Positions 6,824 to 14,949 of a stretch of DNA of 64,000 bases are shown here, piece after piece (position 1 is the first letter of the stretch; the number at the start of each line of letters is the position of its first letter). The notes under the pieces were generated by a model. That model was not told the origin of the DNA. It did no database searches and saw only the letters and a program-made list of their open reading frames with translations. Source of the stretch: HGM11368 sp051883415 (lineage in GTDB: Bacteria > Bacillota > Clostridia > Christensenellales > UBA3700). The stretch is taken from contig JBJETR010000072.1 in assembly GCA_051883415.1 (NCBI GenBank), positions 1-64,000 of the forward strand, written 5' to 3'. Both the position numbers and the translations under genes were made by a program.

Positions 6824-7822
6824 CTACAGCTGACAGTCCGTCAATGTCGCCAGCATCACGGCTTTGATAGTATGCATACGGTTTTCCGCCTCATCAAATA
6901 CTATCGACCTATCCGACTCAAAAACCTCGTCGGTGACTTCCATACAGTCTATGCCGAATTTGTCAAAAATCTCTTTACCAATCTTGGTATTGAGGTCGTG
7001 GAATGCAGGCAAGCAGTGCATAAATTTACACTTATCTCCGGCGTTATTCATCACGTCCGTCGTCACTCTATAAGGAGTTAGGTCGGCAATTCTTTGTGCC
7101 CAAACCTCATCGGGTTCGCCCATTGACACCCACACGTCGGTATATATCACGTCGGCGCCCGCAGTCGCCTTGCTCACGTCGCTCTCCAACTCAATAGTCG
7201 CTCCGCTGCCGTCTGCAATTTGACGACATTTATTCACCAAGTCGACATTAGGGAAGTACTGCTTAGGCGCACACGCAACGAAATGCATACCCATTTTTGC
7301 ACAACCCACCATCAGCGAGTTGCCCATATTGTATCTACTGTCCCCCATATAGACCAACTTCTTACCTTTGAGCTCTCCGCAATGCTCCTTGATTGTCAAA
7401 AAGTCTGCAAGAATTTGCGTAGGGTGGAATTCGTTGGTAAGTCCGTTCCAAACGGGCACGCCCGCATACTTGGCAAGCTCTTCGACTATGCTTTGTCCAA
7501 ATCCACGATACTCTATTCCGTCAAACATTCTACCCAAAACTCTTGCAGTATCCTCAATGCTCTCCTTTTTGCCGATTTGCGAGCCTTGCGGATCGAGATA
7601 GACAGGATGCATACCCAAATCGGCAGCCGCCACTTCGAAGGCGCATCTCGTCCTTGTGCTAGTCTTTTCAAATATCAACGCCACACTCTTACCCTCACAA
7701 TATCTATGAGGCACGCCTTGTTTTTTCATTGTTTTGAGTTTGCTTGACAAATCAATCAGCCCTTCAATCTCTTGAGGAGTCAAGTCAAGTAATTTCAAAA
7801 AGTTTTTTCCCTTCAAATTCAT
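6824..7822 (-). CDS. argF: Ornithine carbamoyltransferase
   Basis: A 332-residue, normal-length enzyme that converts ornithine plus carbamoyl phosphate to citrulline in the cytosol. The carbamoyl phosphate loop STRTRCAFEVAA (about 55-66), the HPTQILADFLT segment (about 132-142), and the HCLPAFHD ornithine loop with its catalytic Cys (about 270-277) are all present. It is the last gene of the arg operon, 1 bp after argD. The carbamoyl phosphate would come from the carA/carB genes 50 kb to the right. Confidence 0.96.
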   Translation of the reverse strand: MNLKGKNFLKLLDLTPQEIEGLIDLSSKLKTMKKQGVPHRYCEGKSVALIFEKTSTRTRCAFEVAAADLGMHPVYLDPQGSQIGKKESIEDTARVLGRMFDGIEYRGFGQSIVEELAKYAGVPVWNGLTNEFHPTQILADFLTIKEHCGELKGKKLVYMGDSRYNMGNSLMVGCAKMGMHFVACAPKQYFPNVDLVNKCRQIADGSGATIELESDVSKATAGADVIYTDVWVSMGEPDEVWAQRIADLTPYRVTTDVMNNAGDKCKFMHCLPAFHDLNTKIGKEIFDKFGIDCMEVTDEVFESDRSIVFDEAENRMHTIKAVMLATLTDCQL

Positions 7823-7823
7823 A

Positions 7824-8987
7824 TTATTTCCCCACTATTTCTAACAAAACGTTCAACGCTTCATCAAGCAAATCTTGCTCGATATTGAGTGCAGGCAATA
7901 GTCTCACCTTATCCTTTGCCGTCAGGCAGAGCACGCCTCTTTCCAAGCATTTTTCCACCACCTCTCTGGCAGGCTTAGCCGTCTTAATTCCTATCATGAG
8001 CCCCATACCGCTCACGCTTTCTATGCCTTTAGCATTTTGCAATTTTGCCCACACGTATCGACTTTTTTGCCTTACTTGCCGCAACAATTCTTCGTCTATT
8101 CTTTTCAAAATCGACAATGCTCCCGCACATGCAATAGGGTTACCGCCAAAGGTTGAGCCGTGTTCGCCGTAGCCTAGCACGTCCGCCACTTTTTCGCCCA
8201 AAATTGTCGCACCAATAGGCAGTCCTCCGCCAAGTCCCTTGGCTGTAGATACAACGTCGGGTTTGATTCCGTATTCCATATAAGCGTATAGTTGTCCGCT
8301 TCTACCGTTGCCCGTCTGCACCTCGTCAATCATCAACACTATATCGTTGTCTTTAGCAATCTTTTCCACACCTAGCACAAAGTCTTTTTCTAGGCGGTTC
8401 ACGCCTCCTTCGCCTTGCACTATCTCTATCAAAATACCAGCAACTTTGTTATCTTCCACGCATTTACTCAGCATATCCAAGTCGCCCGCATCGGTATGCA
8501 AAAATCCGCCTGTTAGCGGCTTGAACAATTGATGATAATGCTCTTGTCCCGTTGCCGCAAGAGTCGTCAAAGTTCTACCGTGAAAAGAATTGTTGAGGGT
8601 AACGATATTGTAGTATTCCTCTCCCTTCTTGCTTTGAGCGTACTTCCTTGCGACCTTGATTGCGCACTCGTTGGCTTCGGCTCCCGAATTGCTAAAAAAC
8701 ACCTTTTTCATGTCGGTTTTTTGACATAACAGGCATGCCAACTCGGCACAAGGTTTGGTGTAGTACAAGTTAGACGCATGTTGAAAGCAAGCAAGCTGTT
8801 CCGCTACCGCCCTCATCCACTCGTCGTCGCAGTATCCAAAAGCCGTCACGCCTATTCCGCTACCCAAATCGATATATCTCTTGCCCGTCTCGTCCCATAC
8901 TTCGCTACCCTTTCCTCGACGTATCTCCACGCCAAAACGGTTGTAGGTATTGGCGATATATTCTTTATCTATCTGCTTAGTATTCAT
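7824..8987 (-). CDS. argD: Acetylornithine aminotransferase
   Basis: A 387-residue class III PLP aminotransferase that makes N-acetylornithine from N-acetylglutamate semialdehyde. Visible features are SGIGVTAFGY near the N-terminus, SNSGAEANE (about 100-108), the PLP-binding VLMIDEVQTGNGRSG region (about 217-231), the catalytic Lys in STAKGLGGGLPIGA (about 246-259) and STFGGNPIAC. It overlaps argB by 4 bp (ATGA), giving translational coupling. Some ArgD enzymes also act on succinyl-DAP, which cannot be judged here. Confidence 0.95.
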   Translation of the reverse strand: MNTKQIDKEYIANTYNRFGVEIRRGKGSEVWDETGKRYIDLGSGIGVTAFGYCDDEWMRAVAEQLACFQHASNLYYTKPCAELACLLCQKTDMKKVFFSNSGAEANECAIKVARKYAQSKKGEEYYNIVTLNNSFHGRTLTTLAATGQEHYHQLFKPLTGGFLHTDAGDLDMLSKCVEDNKVAGILIEIVQGEGGVNRLEKDFVLGVEKIAKDNDIVLMIDEVQTGNGRSGQLYAYMEYGIKPDVVSTAKGLGGGLPIGATILGEKVADVLGYGEHGSTFGGNPIACAGALSILKRIDEELLRQVRQKSRYVWAKLQNAKGIESVSGMGLMIGIKTAKPAREVVEKCLERGVLCLTAKDKVRLLPALNIEQDLLDEALNVLLEIVGK

Positions 8988-9856
8988 TGGTTATCTCCCA
9001 TCACCATAGTACCTGCGCCCTCATTGGTAAGCATCTCCATAAGAATGGCGTGTTCCACTCTTCCGTCCATAATAATTACTTTTCGCACGCCTTTGTTGAT
9101 AGCTTCTATGCAACAATCCACCTTAGGTATCATACCACCCGAGATAACGCCTTCTTCATACAATTCTTTAGCCTGCGATATCGTTATTGACGGAATAAGT
9201 GTAGACACGTCGTCTTTATCTCTCAGAATGCCTGCCACGTCGGTCATCATCACCAATCTTTCGGCACCCAAAGCGCCTGCAATATACGCTGCCGCCGTAT
9301 CGCCGTTTATGTTATAAGTATTACCGTCCTTGTCGCAACCCAGAGTGGAAATCACGGGTATATATCCCTTTTCGAGCAAATCGAGCACGGGCGAAATATT
9401 GACCTTGGTAACCTTGCCTACGTAGCCGAGTTTTTTATCCTTTTGCTTAGCTTCAATAAGCCTACCGTCCATACCGCTTATGCCCATAGCCTTGCCGCCA
9501 TTCATCTCAATGAGGTTGACAAGCGTTTTGTTCACCTTGCCTGCAAGCACCATTTGCACGATGTCAACGGTCTCCTTGTCGGTCACTCTCAATCCGTCTA
9601 CGAACTCGGCTTTTTTGCCAAGCTTTTGCATAGTGTCGCTAATCTCAGGTCCACCGCCATGTACCAACACTACTTTGACTCCTACCAACCACAACAAGAC
9701 TATGTCTTCCATAACCTGTTGCTTAAGCACGTCGGAAGTCATTGCGTTGCCACCATATTTTATTACTATAATCTTGCCGTTATACTTTTTGATATAAGGC
9801 AAAGCTTGCGTCAATACTCTTGCCCTTTGCGCATTAGAAAAATTATCCATATTCAC
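8984..9856 (-). CDS. argB: N-acetylglutamate kinase
   Basis: A 290-residue amino-acid kinase phosphorylating N-acetylglutamate. It shows the phosphate loop IVIKYGGNAM (about 30-39), the substrate motif VLVHGGGPEIS (about 63-73), the NINGDTAAAYIAGALGAERLVMMTDV nucleotide site (about 182-207) and GGMIPKV (about 239-245). The roughly 30-residue N-terminal extension is of the type found in hexameric, arginine-inhibited enzymes, so feedback inhibition is likely. It lies between argD (4-bp overlap) and argJ (1-bp gap). Confidence 0.95.
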   Translation of the reverse strand: MNMDNFSNAQRARVLTQALPYIKKYNGKIIVIKYGGNAMTSDVLKQQVMEDIVLLWLVGVKVVLVHGGGPEISDTMQKLGKKAEFVDGLRVTDKETVDIVQMVLAGKVNKTLVNLIEMNGGKAMGISGMDGRLIEAKQKDKKLGYVGKVTKVNISPVLDLLEKGYIPVISTLGCDKDGNTYNINGDTAAAYIAGALGAERLVMMTDVAGILRDKDDVSTLIPSITISQAKELYEEGVISGGMIPKVDCCIEAINKGVRKVIIMDGRVEHAILMEMLTNEGAGTMVMGDNQ

Positions 9857-9857
9857 C

Positions 9858-11072
9858 TCAAGTACGATAATCTCCGTTGATTTTTACGTAATCATAGGTC
9901 AAGTCGCATCCCCAAGCAGTAGCTTTTGACACTCCTTGATTTAGTTCAACTTTGATCAATATCTCTTTTTCGCTCAAGACTTGCTTGGCTATTTCTTCCG
10001 AAAATTCTATGCCTGCGCCGTCCTTACAAACCTCAACGGTTCCGACACAACTCTCAAACGCCACGTCAATCTTGTTGACGTCCACGTCCGCTCCGCTATA
10101 TCCTATAGTGCACAACACTCTGCCCCAATTGGCATCTGCGCCGAACATTGCCGCTTTGAGTAGAGAAGATGTAATGACGCTCTTTGCCACCGTTTTGGCA
10201 ATTTGTTGGTTCTTCGCTCCGCCGACAACGCATTCAAGAAGTTTAGTTGCGCCCTCGCCGTCACCCGCAATCATACGACACAGCGCAATGGTTACGCTGT
10301 TGAGAGCCTTGACAAATACTTCAAAATTGCCGTCTTCTTGCTCAATCGGTTCGTTACCCGCAAGTCCGTTGGCAAGCACCGTCACCATATCGTTGGTTGA
10401 CGTGTCCCCGTCCACACTAACCATGTTGAAGGTATTAGCTATATCGCTGCTCAATGCTTTTTGCAACATAGCACTGCTAATTGCCACGTCGGTAGTTATA
10501 AACACCAACATGGTTGCCATATTAGGGTGTATCATACCGCTACCTTTAGCCATACCGCCGATGCGACAGGTTTTGCCATTCAATTCAAATTCCACAGCTA
10601 CTTGCTTGTCAACCGTGTCGGTAGTCATTATTGCTTCGGCGGCGTCATCGTTTCCTGTATAAGACAAGCCTTGTTCTAATTTTGACATACCCTTTTTGAT
10701 AGGTGTCAAGTCGAGCGGCTGACCGATAACGCCCGTAGATGCAACGACAACGTCGTTTTCATTGATACCCAAAGTCTCGGCTACGGCTTTACTCATCTCC
10801 TCTGCGATATACTCGCCGTCAGCATTACAAGTGTTGGCGTTACCGCTATTGCAAATTATCGCTTGTGCCACACCGTCCGCCACGTGCTTTTTCGTAACGA
10901 CAATAGGCGCACCCTTGACGAGATTGGTGGTATAAACACACGCAACACTGCATTCTACGTCGCTAACGATGAGTGCCAAATCCTTTTTGCTTTTGTTTTT
11001 TCTGATTCCGCAATGTACTCCGCTTGCCTTGAAGCCTTGCGCAGCACACACACCGCCTTGTACTACTTTCAT
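9858..11072 (-). CDS. argJ: Bifunctional ornithine acetyltransferase / N-acetylglutamate synthase
   Basis: A 404-residue ArgJ that recycles the acetyl group from N-acetylornithine to glutamate. The self-processing site is seen in KGSGMIHPNMATML (about 175-188): the precursor is cleaved before the Thr, which becomes the catalytic N-terminal nucleophile. The N-terminal GFKASGVHCGIRKNKS and C-terminal DLTYDYVKINGDYRT are typical. No argA or argE is needed or seen, so the operon uses the cyclic acetyl pathway. It sits 2 bp after argC. Confidence 0.95.
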   Translation of the reverse strand: MKVVQGGVCAAQGFKASGVHCGIRKNKSKKDLALIVSDVECSVACVYTTNLVKGAPIVVTKKHVADGVAQAIICNSGNANTCNADGEYIAEEMSKAVAETLGINENDVVVASTGVIGQPLDLTPIKKGMSKLEQGLSYTGNDDAAEAIMTTDTVDKQVAVEFELNGKTCRIGGMAKGSGMIHPNMATMLVFITTDVAISSAMLQKALSSDIANTFNMVSVDGDTSTNDMVTVLANGLAGNEPIEQEDGNFEVFVKALNSVTIALCRMIAGDGEGATKLLECVVGGAKNQQIAKTVAKSVITSSLLKAAMFGADANWGRVLCTIGYSGADVDVNKIDVAFESCVGTVEVCKDGAGIEFSEEIAKQVLSEKEILIKVELNQGVSKATAWGCDLTYDYVKINGDYRT

Positions 11073-11074
11073 AT

Positions 11075-12001
11075 TTACCTCTTAATTATCAATCCTTTTG
11101 TGATATCTTGTCCCAACACTATGTTAAGATTTTCTATCGCCGAACCCGATGCGCCCTTTCCAAGATTATCATATAGGGCAATCAGCGAAATTCTCTCTTC
11201 GTTGCCTGCAACCGACACAAGCATGTTATCTGCTCCCGACAGTTTGTTGGCGTAGATAAAGCCTCCGTCCGACATATCGTCACAAAAACTTACTAGTCCT
11301 TGGGCATACACGTCTTTATACACTTTTTTTATATCGTCCATACTTGCTTTTATATCCTTGGCAAAAAGTGGAACGCTCACTTCCATACCGCTAAAAAAAG
11401 GAGCTACGATAGGATAAAAAGCAGGCGAAAACTCGATACGTGTCACGCTTTTCATCTCTTTGAGATGCTTATGAGACTGACTCAAAGCGTATTGGGCAGG
11501 AGAACTAATCAATATGCTATTGTCCCCGCTTTCATACTGCTCAATCATCTTCTTGCCTCCTCCCGAATAACCCGTAACAGACCAACAAGTCAAAGCAATA
11601 CTCTTGTCTAATATTCCCGCATCGACGAGCGGTTTGACCAAGGCGATAAAACCGCTTGCGTGACAACCGGGATTAGCTATTCTCTTGCTATTAGCGATGG
11701 CATCGATTCCCGTCAATTCCGCAAACCCGTACGTCCAGCCGTCGGCAGTTCTGTGTGCCGTCGACGTATCTATCACTACGGTGTCGGGGTTCTCAATCAT
11801 CTCGACCGCCTCTTGTGCCGCAGCATCGGGCAGACACAATATAGCTACGTCTGATTGATTGAGAGCATTTTTTCTCGCCGCGTAATCTTTTCTATCATTT
11901 TCACTTAGAGTGATAAGTCGGATATCGTCACGATGAGACAATCTATCAAGTATTCTTAGTCCCGTCGTACCGGCACTACCGTCAATAAAAACACTTTTCA
12001 T
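11075..12001 (-). CDS. argC: N-acetyl-gamma-glutamyl-phosphate reductase, type 2
   Basis: A 308-residue short-form (type 2) ArgC. I place the start at the ATG at 12001, giving MKSVFIDGSAGTTGL, with the Rossmann loop at the very N-terminus. A longer frame upstream overlaps argH and lacks similarity. The catalytic Cys is in NPGCHASGF (about 109-117). The enzyme reduces N-acetylglutamyl phosphate with NADPH. Type 2 enzymes are typical of some Clostridia and proteobacteria and are only distantly related to the common long form. It begins 2 bp after the argH stop. Confidence 0.93.
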   Translation of the reverse strand: MKSVFIDGSAGTTGLRILDRLSHRDDIRLITLSENDRKDYAARKNALNQSDVAILCLPDAAAQEAVEMIENPDTVVIDTSTAHRTADGWTYGFAELTGIDAIANSKRIANPGCHASGFIALVKPLVDAGILDKSIALTCWSVTGYSGGGKKMIEQYESGDNSILISSPAQYALSQSHKHLKEMKSVTRIEFSPAFYPIVAPFFSGMEVSVPLFAKDIKASMDDIKKVYKDVYAQGLVSFCDDMSDGGFIYANKLSGADNMLVSVAGNEERISLIALYDNLGKGASGSAIENLNIVLGQDITKGLIIKR

Positions 12002-12003
12002 AG

Positions 12004-13374
12004 TTATATTGCTCCTTTGACAAAAGCAATTTGTTTTTCTACCGAAGTCAGGCTCGTTCCTCCCTCGGAGGTACGCTTTTCTACACAATTTTTCAAGTCA
12101 ATCGCCTCATACAAATCCTTGTCGAAGACGTTGCTATGAGCCTTGTACTCATCGAGGCTCAATTCTTCGAGAGTCTTACCCTTGCCTATACACTCCGCCA
12201 CAATCTGTCCTGAGATTTTGTAGGCTTCTCTAAAAGGCACTCCCTTTTTGGTCATATAGTCGGCTAGGTCGGTTGCGTTGATAAATCCACCCGCAGCCGC
12301 TTTTTTCATCTTGTCGGGCTTGGTAGTCATAGTGGCTATCATGGGAGCCGTCACGTCCAGGCACTTTGCAAGAGTATCGATTGCGTCGAATACGCTCTCC
12401 TTGTCCTCTTGCATATCCTTGTTGTAAGCGAGCGGAAGTCCTTTGAGCATAGTCAGCAGTGCCATCAAATCGCCGTACACTCTGCCCGTCTTGCCCCTTA
12501 CCAATTCTGCCATATCGCTATTCTTCTTTTGCGGCATAATCGACGAGCCCGTCGTATAGGCATCGCTGAGCTCGACAAATCCAAACTCAAGGCTAGTCCA
12601 CAGCACGAGTTCTTCGCACAATCTCGACAGATGCATCATAGTGATGGCGCAGTCGCTGACGATTTCTAGACAAAAATCCCTATCCGATACGCCGTCCATG
12701 GAGTTTTGGCACACACTATCGAAGCCAAGTCGCTCAGCTTCAAATTCTCTATCGGTGTCGTAGGTCGTTCCCGCCAAAGCGCAACTGCCGATAGGCGAGA
12801 CGTTGAGCCTTTTTACTCCGTCGTCGAACCTTCCCAAATCCCTAAGTAGCATCATGCAATACGCCAAGAGATGATGTGCCATAGTCACGGGTTGAGCCCT
12901 TTGCAAGTGTGTATATCCCGGCATAATGCTGTCTTTATTCTTCTCGGCTTGTGCTACGAGTGCCGATATGAGCTTTTTGATTTTGCTCGTCAACTCGCTC
13001 ACGCACTCTCTCACGTACATTCTCATATCCAACGCAACTTGGTCGTTTCTGCTACGTGCGGTATGTAATTTTTTACCTACGTCACCTACTCTTTGGGTAA
13101 GGACTTGCTCTATGAACATGTGCACGTCCTCACAAGATAGGTCAAAATCAAGCTTACCGTTGTCAATATCTTCGACAATACCCGCCAATCCGTCCGCCAA
13201 AATATTTGCTTCGGCTTGCGTAATAATACCTTGCTTGGCAAGCATTGCCGCATGCGCTATACTGCCTGCAATATCTTGCTTGTACATTCTGCTGTCAAAA
13301 GCTATCGAAGAATTGAAGTCATCGGCGATTTTATCCGTCATTCCGCTAGTTCTTCCCGCCCAAAGTTTTGCCAT
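12004..13374 (-). CDS. argH: Argininosuccinate lyase
   Basis: A 456-residue member of the fumarase/aspartase superfamily that splits argininosuccinate into arginine and fumarate. The start at 13374 (MAKLWAGRTSG) is chosen for its AGGAG at good spacing; a TTG seven codons upstream has no such site. Visible features are HTARSRNDQ (about 108-116), the catalytic-His region MPGYTHLQRAQP (about 155-166) and the flexible catalytic-Ser loop GSSIMPQKKNSD (about 275-286). Second gene of the operon. Confidence 0.96.
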   Translation of the reverse strand: MAKLWAGRTSGMTDKIADDFNSSIAFDSRMYKQDIAGSIAHAAMLAKQGIITQAEANILADGLAGIVEDIDNGKLDFDLSCEDVHMFIEQVLTQRVGDVGKKLHTARSRNDQVALDMRMYVRECVSELTSKIKKLISALVAQAEKNKDSIMPGYTHLQRAQPVTMAHHLLAYCMMLLRDLGRFDDGVKRLNVSPIGSCALAGTTYDTDREFEAERLGFDSVCQNSMDGVSDRDFCLEIVSDCAITMMHLSRLCEELVLWTSLEFGFVELSDAYTTGSSIMPQKKNSDMAELVRGKTGRVYGDLMALLTMLKGLPLAYNKDMQEDKESVFDAIDTLAKCLDVTAPMIATMTTKPDKMKKAAAGGFINATDLADYMTKKGVPFREAYKISGQIVAECIGKGKTLEELSLDEYKAHSNVFDKDLYEAIDLKNCVEKRTSEGGTSLTSVEKQIAFVKGAI

Positions 13375-13395
13375 ACTCTCTCCTATTATTGCCAA

Positions 13396-13420
13396 AAGTC
13401 TTTCGACCTGCGAAAGACTT
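13396..13420 (-). terminator. Perfect hairpin between argG and argH
   Basis: AAGTCTTTCG / CGAAAGACTT, a perfect 10-bp stem with a 5-nt loop, is followed on the - strand by only four T's and lies just before the argH ribosome binding site. It may be a partial terminator or an mRNA-processing or stability hairpin that sets the argG to argH ratio. Confidence 0.55.
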
Positions 13421-13428
13421 GGGTTGCT

Positions 13429-14652
13429 TTATTTTTTGTTTTTTGCGTCCACCATTGCCTTGACTTTGATAGGCAATCCATATAGATTTATGAAGCCGGC
13501 GCTGTCTTGTTGATTGTAGTCACTCTCGCCGAAAGTCGCAATCTCTTCACTATACAACGAGTAGTCGCTCCATACCCCCGCATTGATCATATTGCCCTTG
13601 TAAAGTTTTAGTCTAACCTTACCCGTCACAGTCTCCTGCGTCTTGTCCACGAATGCACTCAATGCCTCTCTCAGAGGTGTAAACCATTGACCGTTGTACA
13701 CCAATTCGGCAAAGGTAATGGACAATTTTTGCTTTTCGTGCATAGTCATTTTGTCAAGGCAAATGCTTTCCAATACGCTGTGCGCCTTGTACAAAATCGT
13801 ACCACCCGGTGTCTCGTACACGCCACGGCACTTCATACCTACCAGACGGTTTTCTACGATATCCAATATACCTATACCGTTTTTACCTCCAATCTCGTTG
13901 AGCTTAAGAATGATATTTTTTGCGCTCATCTTCTCGCCGTTGAGAGCCACAGGCTTACCTTTGACAAACTCTAGTTCCACGTACTCGGGTACGTCAGGTG
14001 CGGCGATTGGTGATACGCCCATCTCCAAAAAGCCCTTCTTCTCATACATAGGCTCGTTGCCCGTATCCTCTAGGTCAAGCCCCTCGTGCGACAAGTGCCA
14101 CAAGTTTTTGTCCTTGCTATAGTTGGTTTCTCTATTGATTTTGAGAGGTATATTGTGAGCCTCGGCATAGTCGATTTCTTCGTCACGTGACTTGATATTC
14201 CACTCACGCCAAGGTGCGATGATAGGCATATCGGGCGCAAAGTGCTTGATTGTCAACTCAAAACGCACTTGGTCGTTGCCCTTGCCCGTACAGCCGTGGC
14301 AAATGGCGTCGGCGCCCTCTTTGAGTGCAATATCAACCAATCCCTTTGCTATGCAAGGACGTGCATGACTAGTGCCCAAGAGGTATTCTTCGTATACGGC
14401 ACCCGCCTGCATTGTAGGAATGATATACTCATCCACGTATTCGTCGGTCAAATCAAGCACGTAGAGCTTGGATGCACCCGTCTTGATAGCCTTTTCCTCG
14501 AGTCCTTCCAGCTCGTCGGCTTGTCCCACGTTGCCCGACACGGCAATAACTTCACAGTTATTATAGTTTTCTTTTAGCCAAGGAATGATAATAGAAGTAT
14601 CGAGTCCACCGCTATAAGCCAAAACAACTTTTTTAATTTTATTTTTATCCAT
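13429..14652 (-). CDS. argG: Argininosuccinate synthase
   Basis: A 407-residue enzyme joining citrulline and aspartate with ATP. The ATP pyrophosphatase loop VLAYSGGLDTSI (about 10-21), the citrulline/aspartate-binding GCTGKGNDQVRFE (about 118-130) and SDYSLYSEE (about 366-374) are present. It heads the seven-gene arg operon. A perfect sigma-A promoter and ArgR-box-like palindromes lie upstream, so arginine repression through ArgR is expected. An argR gene is not in the window. Confidence 0.97.
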   Translation of the reverse strand: MDKNKIKKVVLAYSGGLDTSIIIPWLKENYNNCEVIAVSGNVGQADELEGLEEKAIKTGASKLYVLDLTDEYVDEYIIPTMQAGAVYEEYLLGTSHARPCIAKGLVDIALKEGADAICHGCTGKGNDQVRFELTIKHFAPDMPIIAPWREWNIKSRDEEIDYAEAHNIPLKINRETNYSKDKNLWHLSHEGLDLEDTGNEPMYEKKGFLEMGVSPIAAPDVPEYVELEFVKGKPVALNGEKMSAKNIILKLNEIGGKNGIGILDIVENRLVGMKCRGVYETPGGTILYKAHSVLESICLDKMTMHEKQKLSITFAELVYNGQWFTPLREALSAFVDKTQETVTGKVRLKLYKGNMINAGVWSDYSLYSEEIATFGESDYNQQDSAGFINLYGLPIKVKAMVDAKNKK

Positions 14653-14668
14653 AAAACACTTCCTTTGA

Positions 14669-14682
14669 TGAATATTTATTCA
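14669..14682. promoter_or_regulatory. ARG box (ArgR operator) in the argG leader
   Basis: TGAATATTTATTCA fits the 14-bp ArgR core TGAAT-N4-ATTCA exactly and is a near-perfect palindrome. It lies between the predicted transcription start and the argG start codon, where a bound repressor would block transcription. Confidence 0.8.
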
Positions 14683-14706
14683 GTCAATATATTTTCATTT
14701 GTCTTA

Positions 14707-14735
14707 ATTATAGCCGTATTAAGATGTAATGTCAA
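14707..14735 (-). promoter_or_regulatory. Consensus sigma-A promoter of the arg operon
   Basis: On the - strand TTGACA (14735-14730), a 17-bp spacer and TATAAT (14712-14707), with all consensus bases matching. The predicted start is about 50 bp upstream of argG. Confidence 0.9.
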
Positions 14736-14806
14736 CGGATTTTATTTATAAAATTACAATTTTTGTGAATATTTTTATGTATATTTGTATATTTATACTG
14801 ACTTAT

Positions 14807-14837
14807 TGCATATTATGCATTTTTTGAATATTATTCA
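14807..14837. promoter_or_regulatory. Two tandem upstream ARG-box-like palindromes
   Basis: TGCATATTATGCA (14807-14819) and TGAATATTATTCA (14825-14837) are both perfect 13-bp palindromes about a central T, with centres 18 bp apart. They lie about 70-105 bp upstream of the -35 box of argG. Each has one base less between its half sites than the classical ARG box. They probably act with the 14669 box. Confidence 0.6.
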
Positions 14838-14910
14838 ACAATTATTCAATTTTGCATTCTCTCCTCCAAGTCTATTAACAATCATGCTCTCGCAACGTTA
14901 TATAAACAAA

Positions 14911-14930
14911 CGGACGGCTTTTGCCGTCCG
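14911..14930 (-). terminator. Terminator of the C1 peptidase gene
   Basis: CGGACGGC-TTTT-GCCGTCCG, a perfect 8-bp GC-rich stem, lies 20 bp after the peptidase stop codon and is followed on the - strand by a short T-rich run. Confidence 0.75.
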
Positions 14931-14949
14931 CCGAATACCATATAACTCT

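Noticed and set aside
11075..12088. Longer argC start at 12088
   Set aside because: The extra 29 codons overlap the argH end and are not conserved. The ATG at 12001 gives the exact type 2 ArgC N-terminus.
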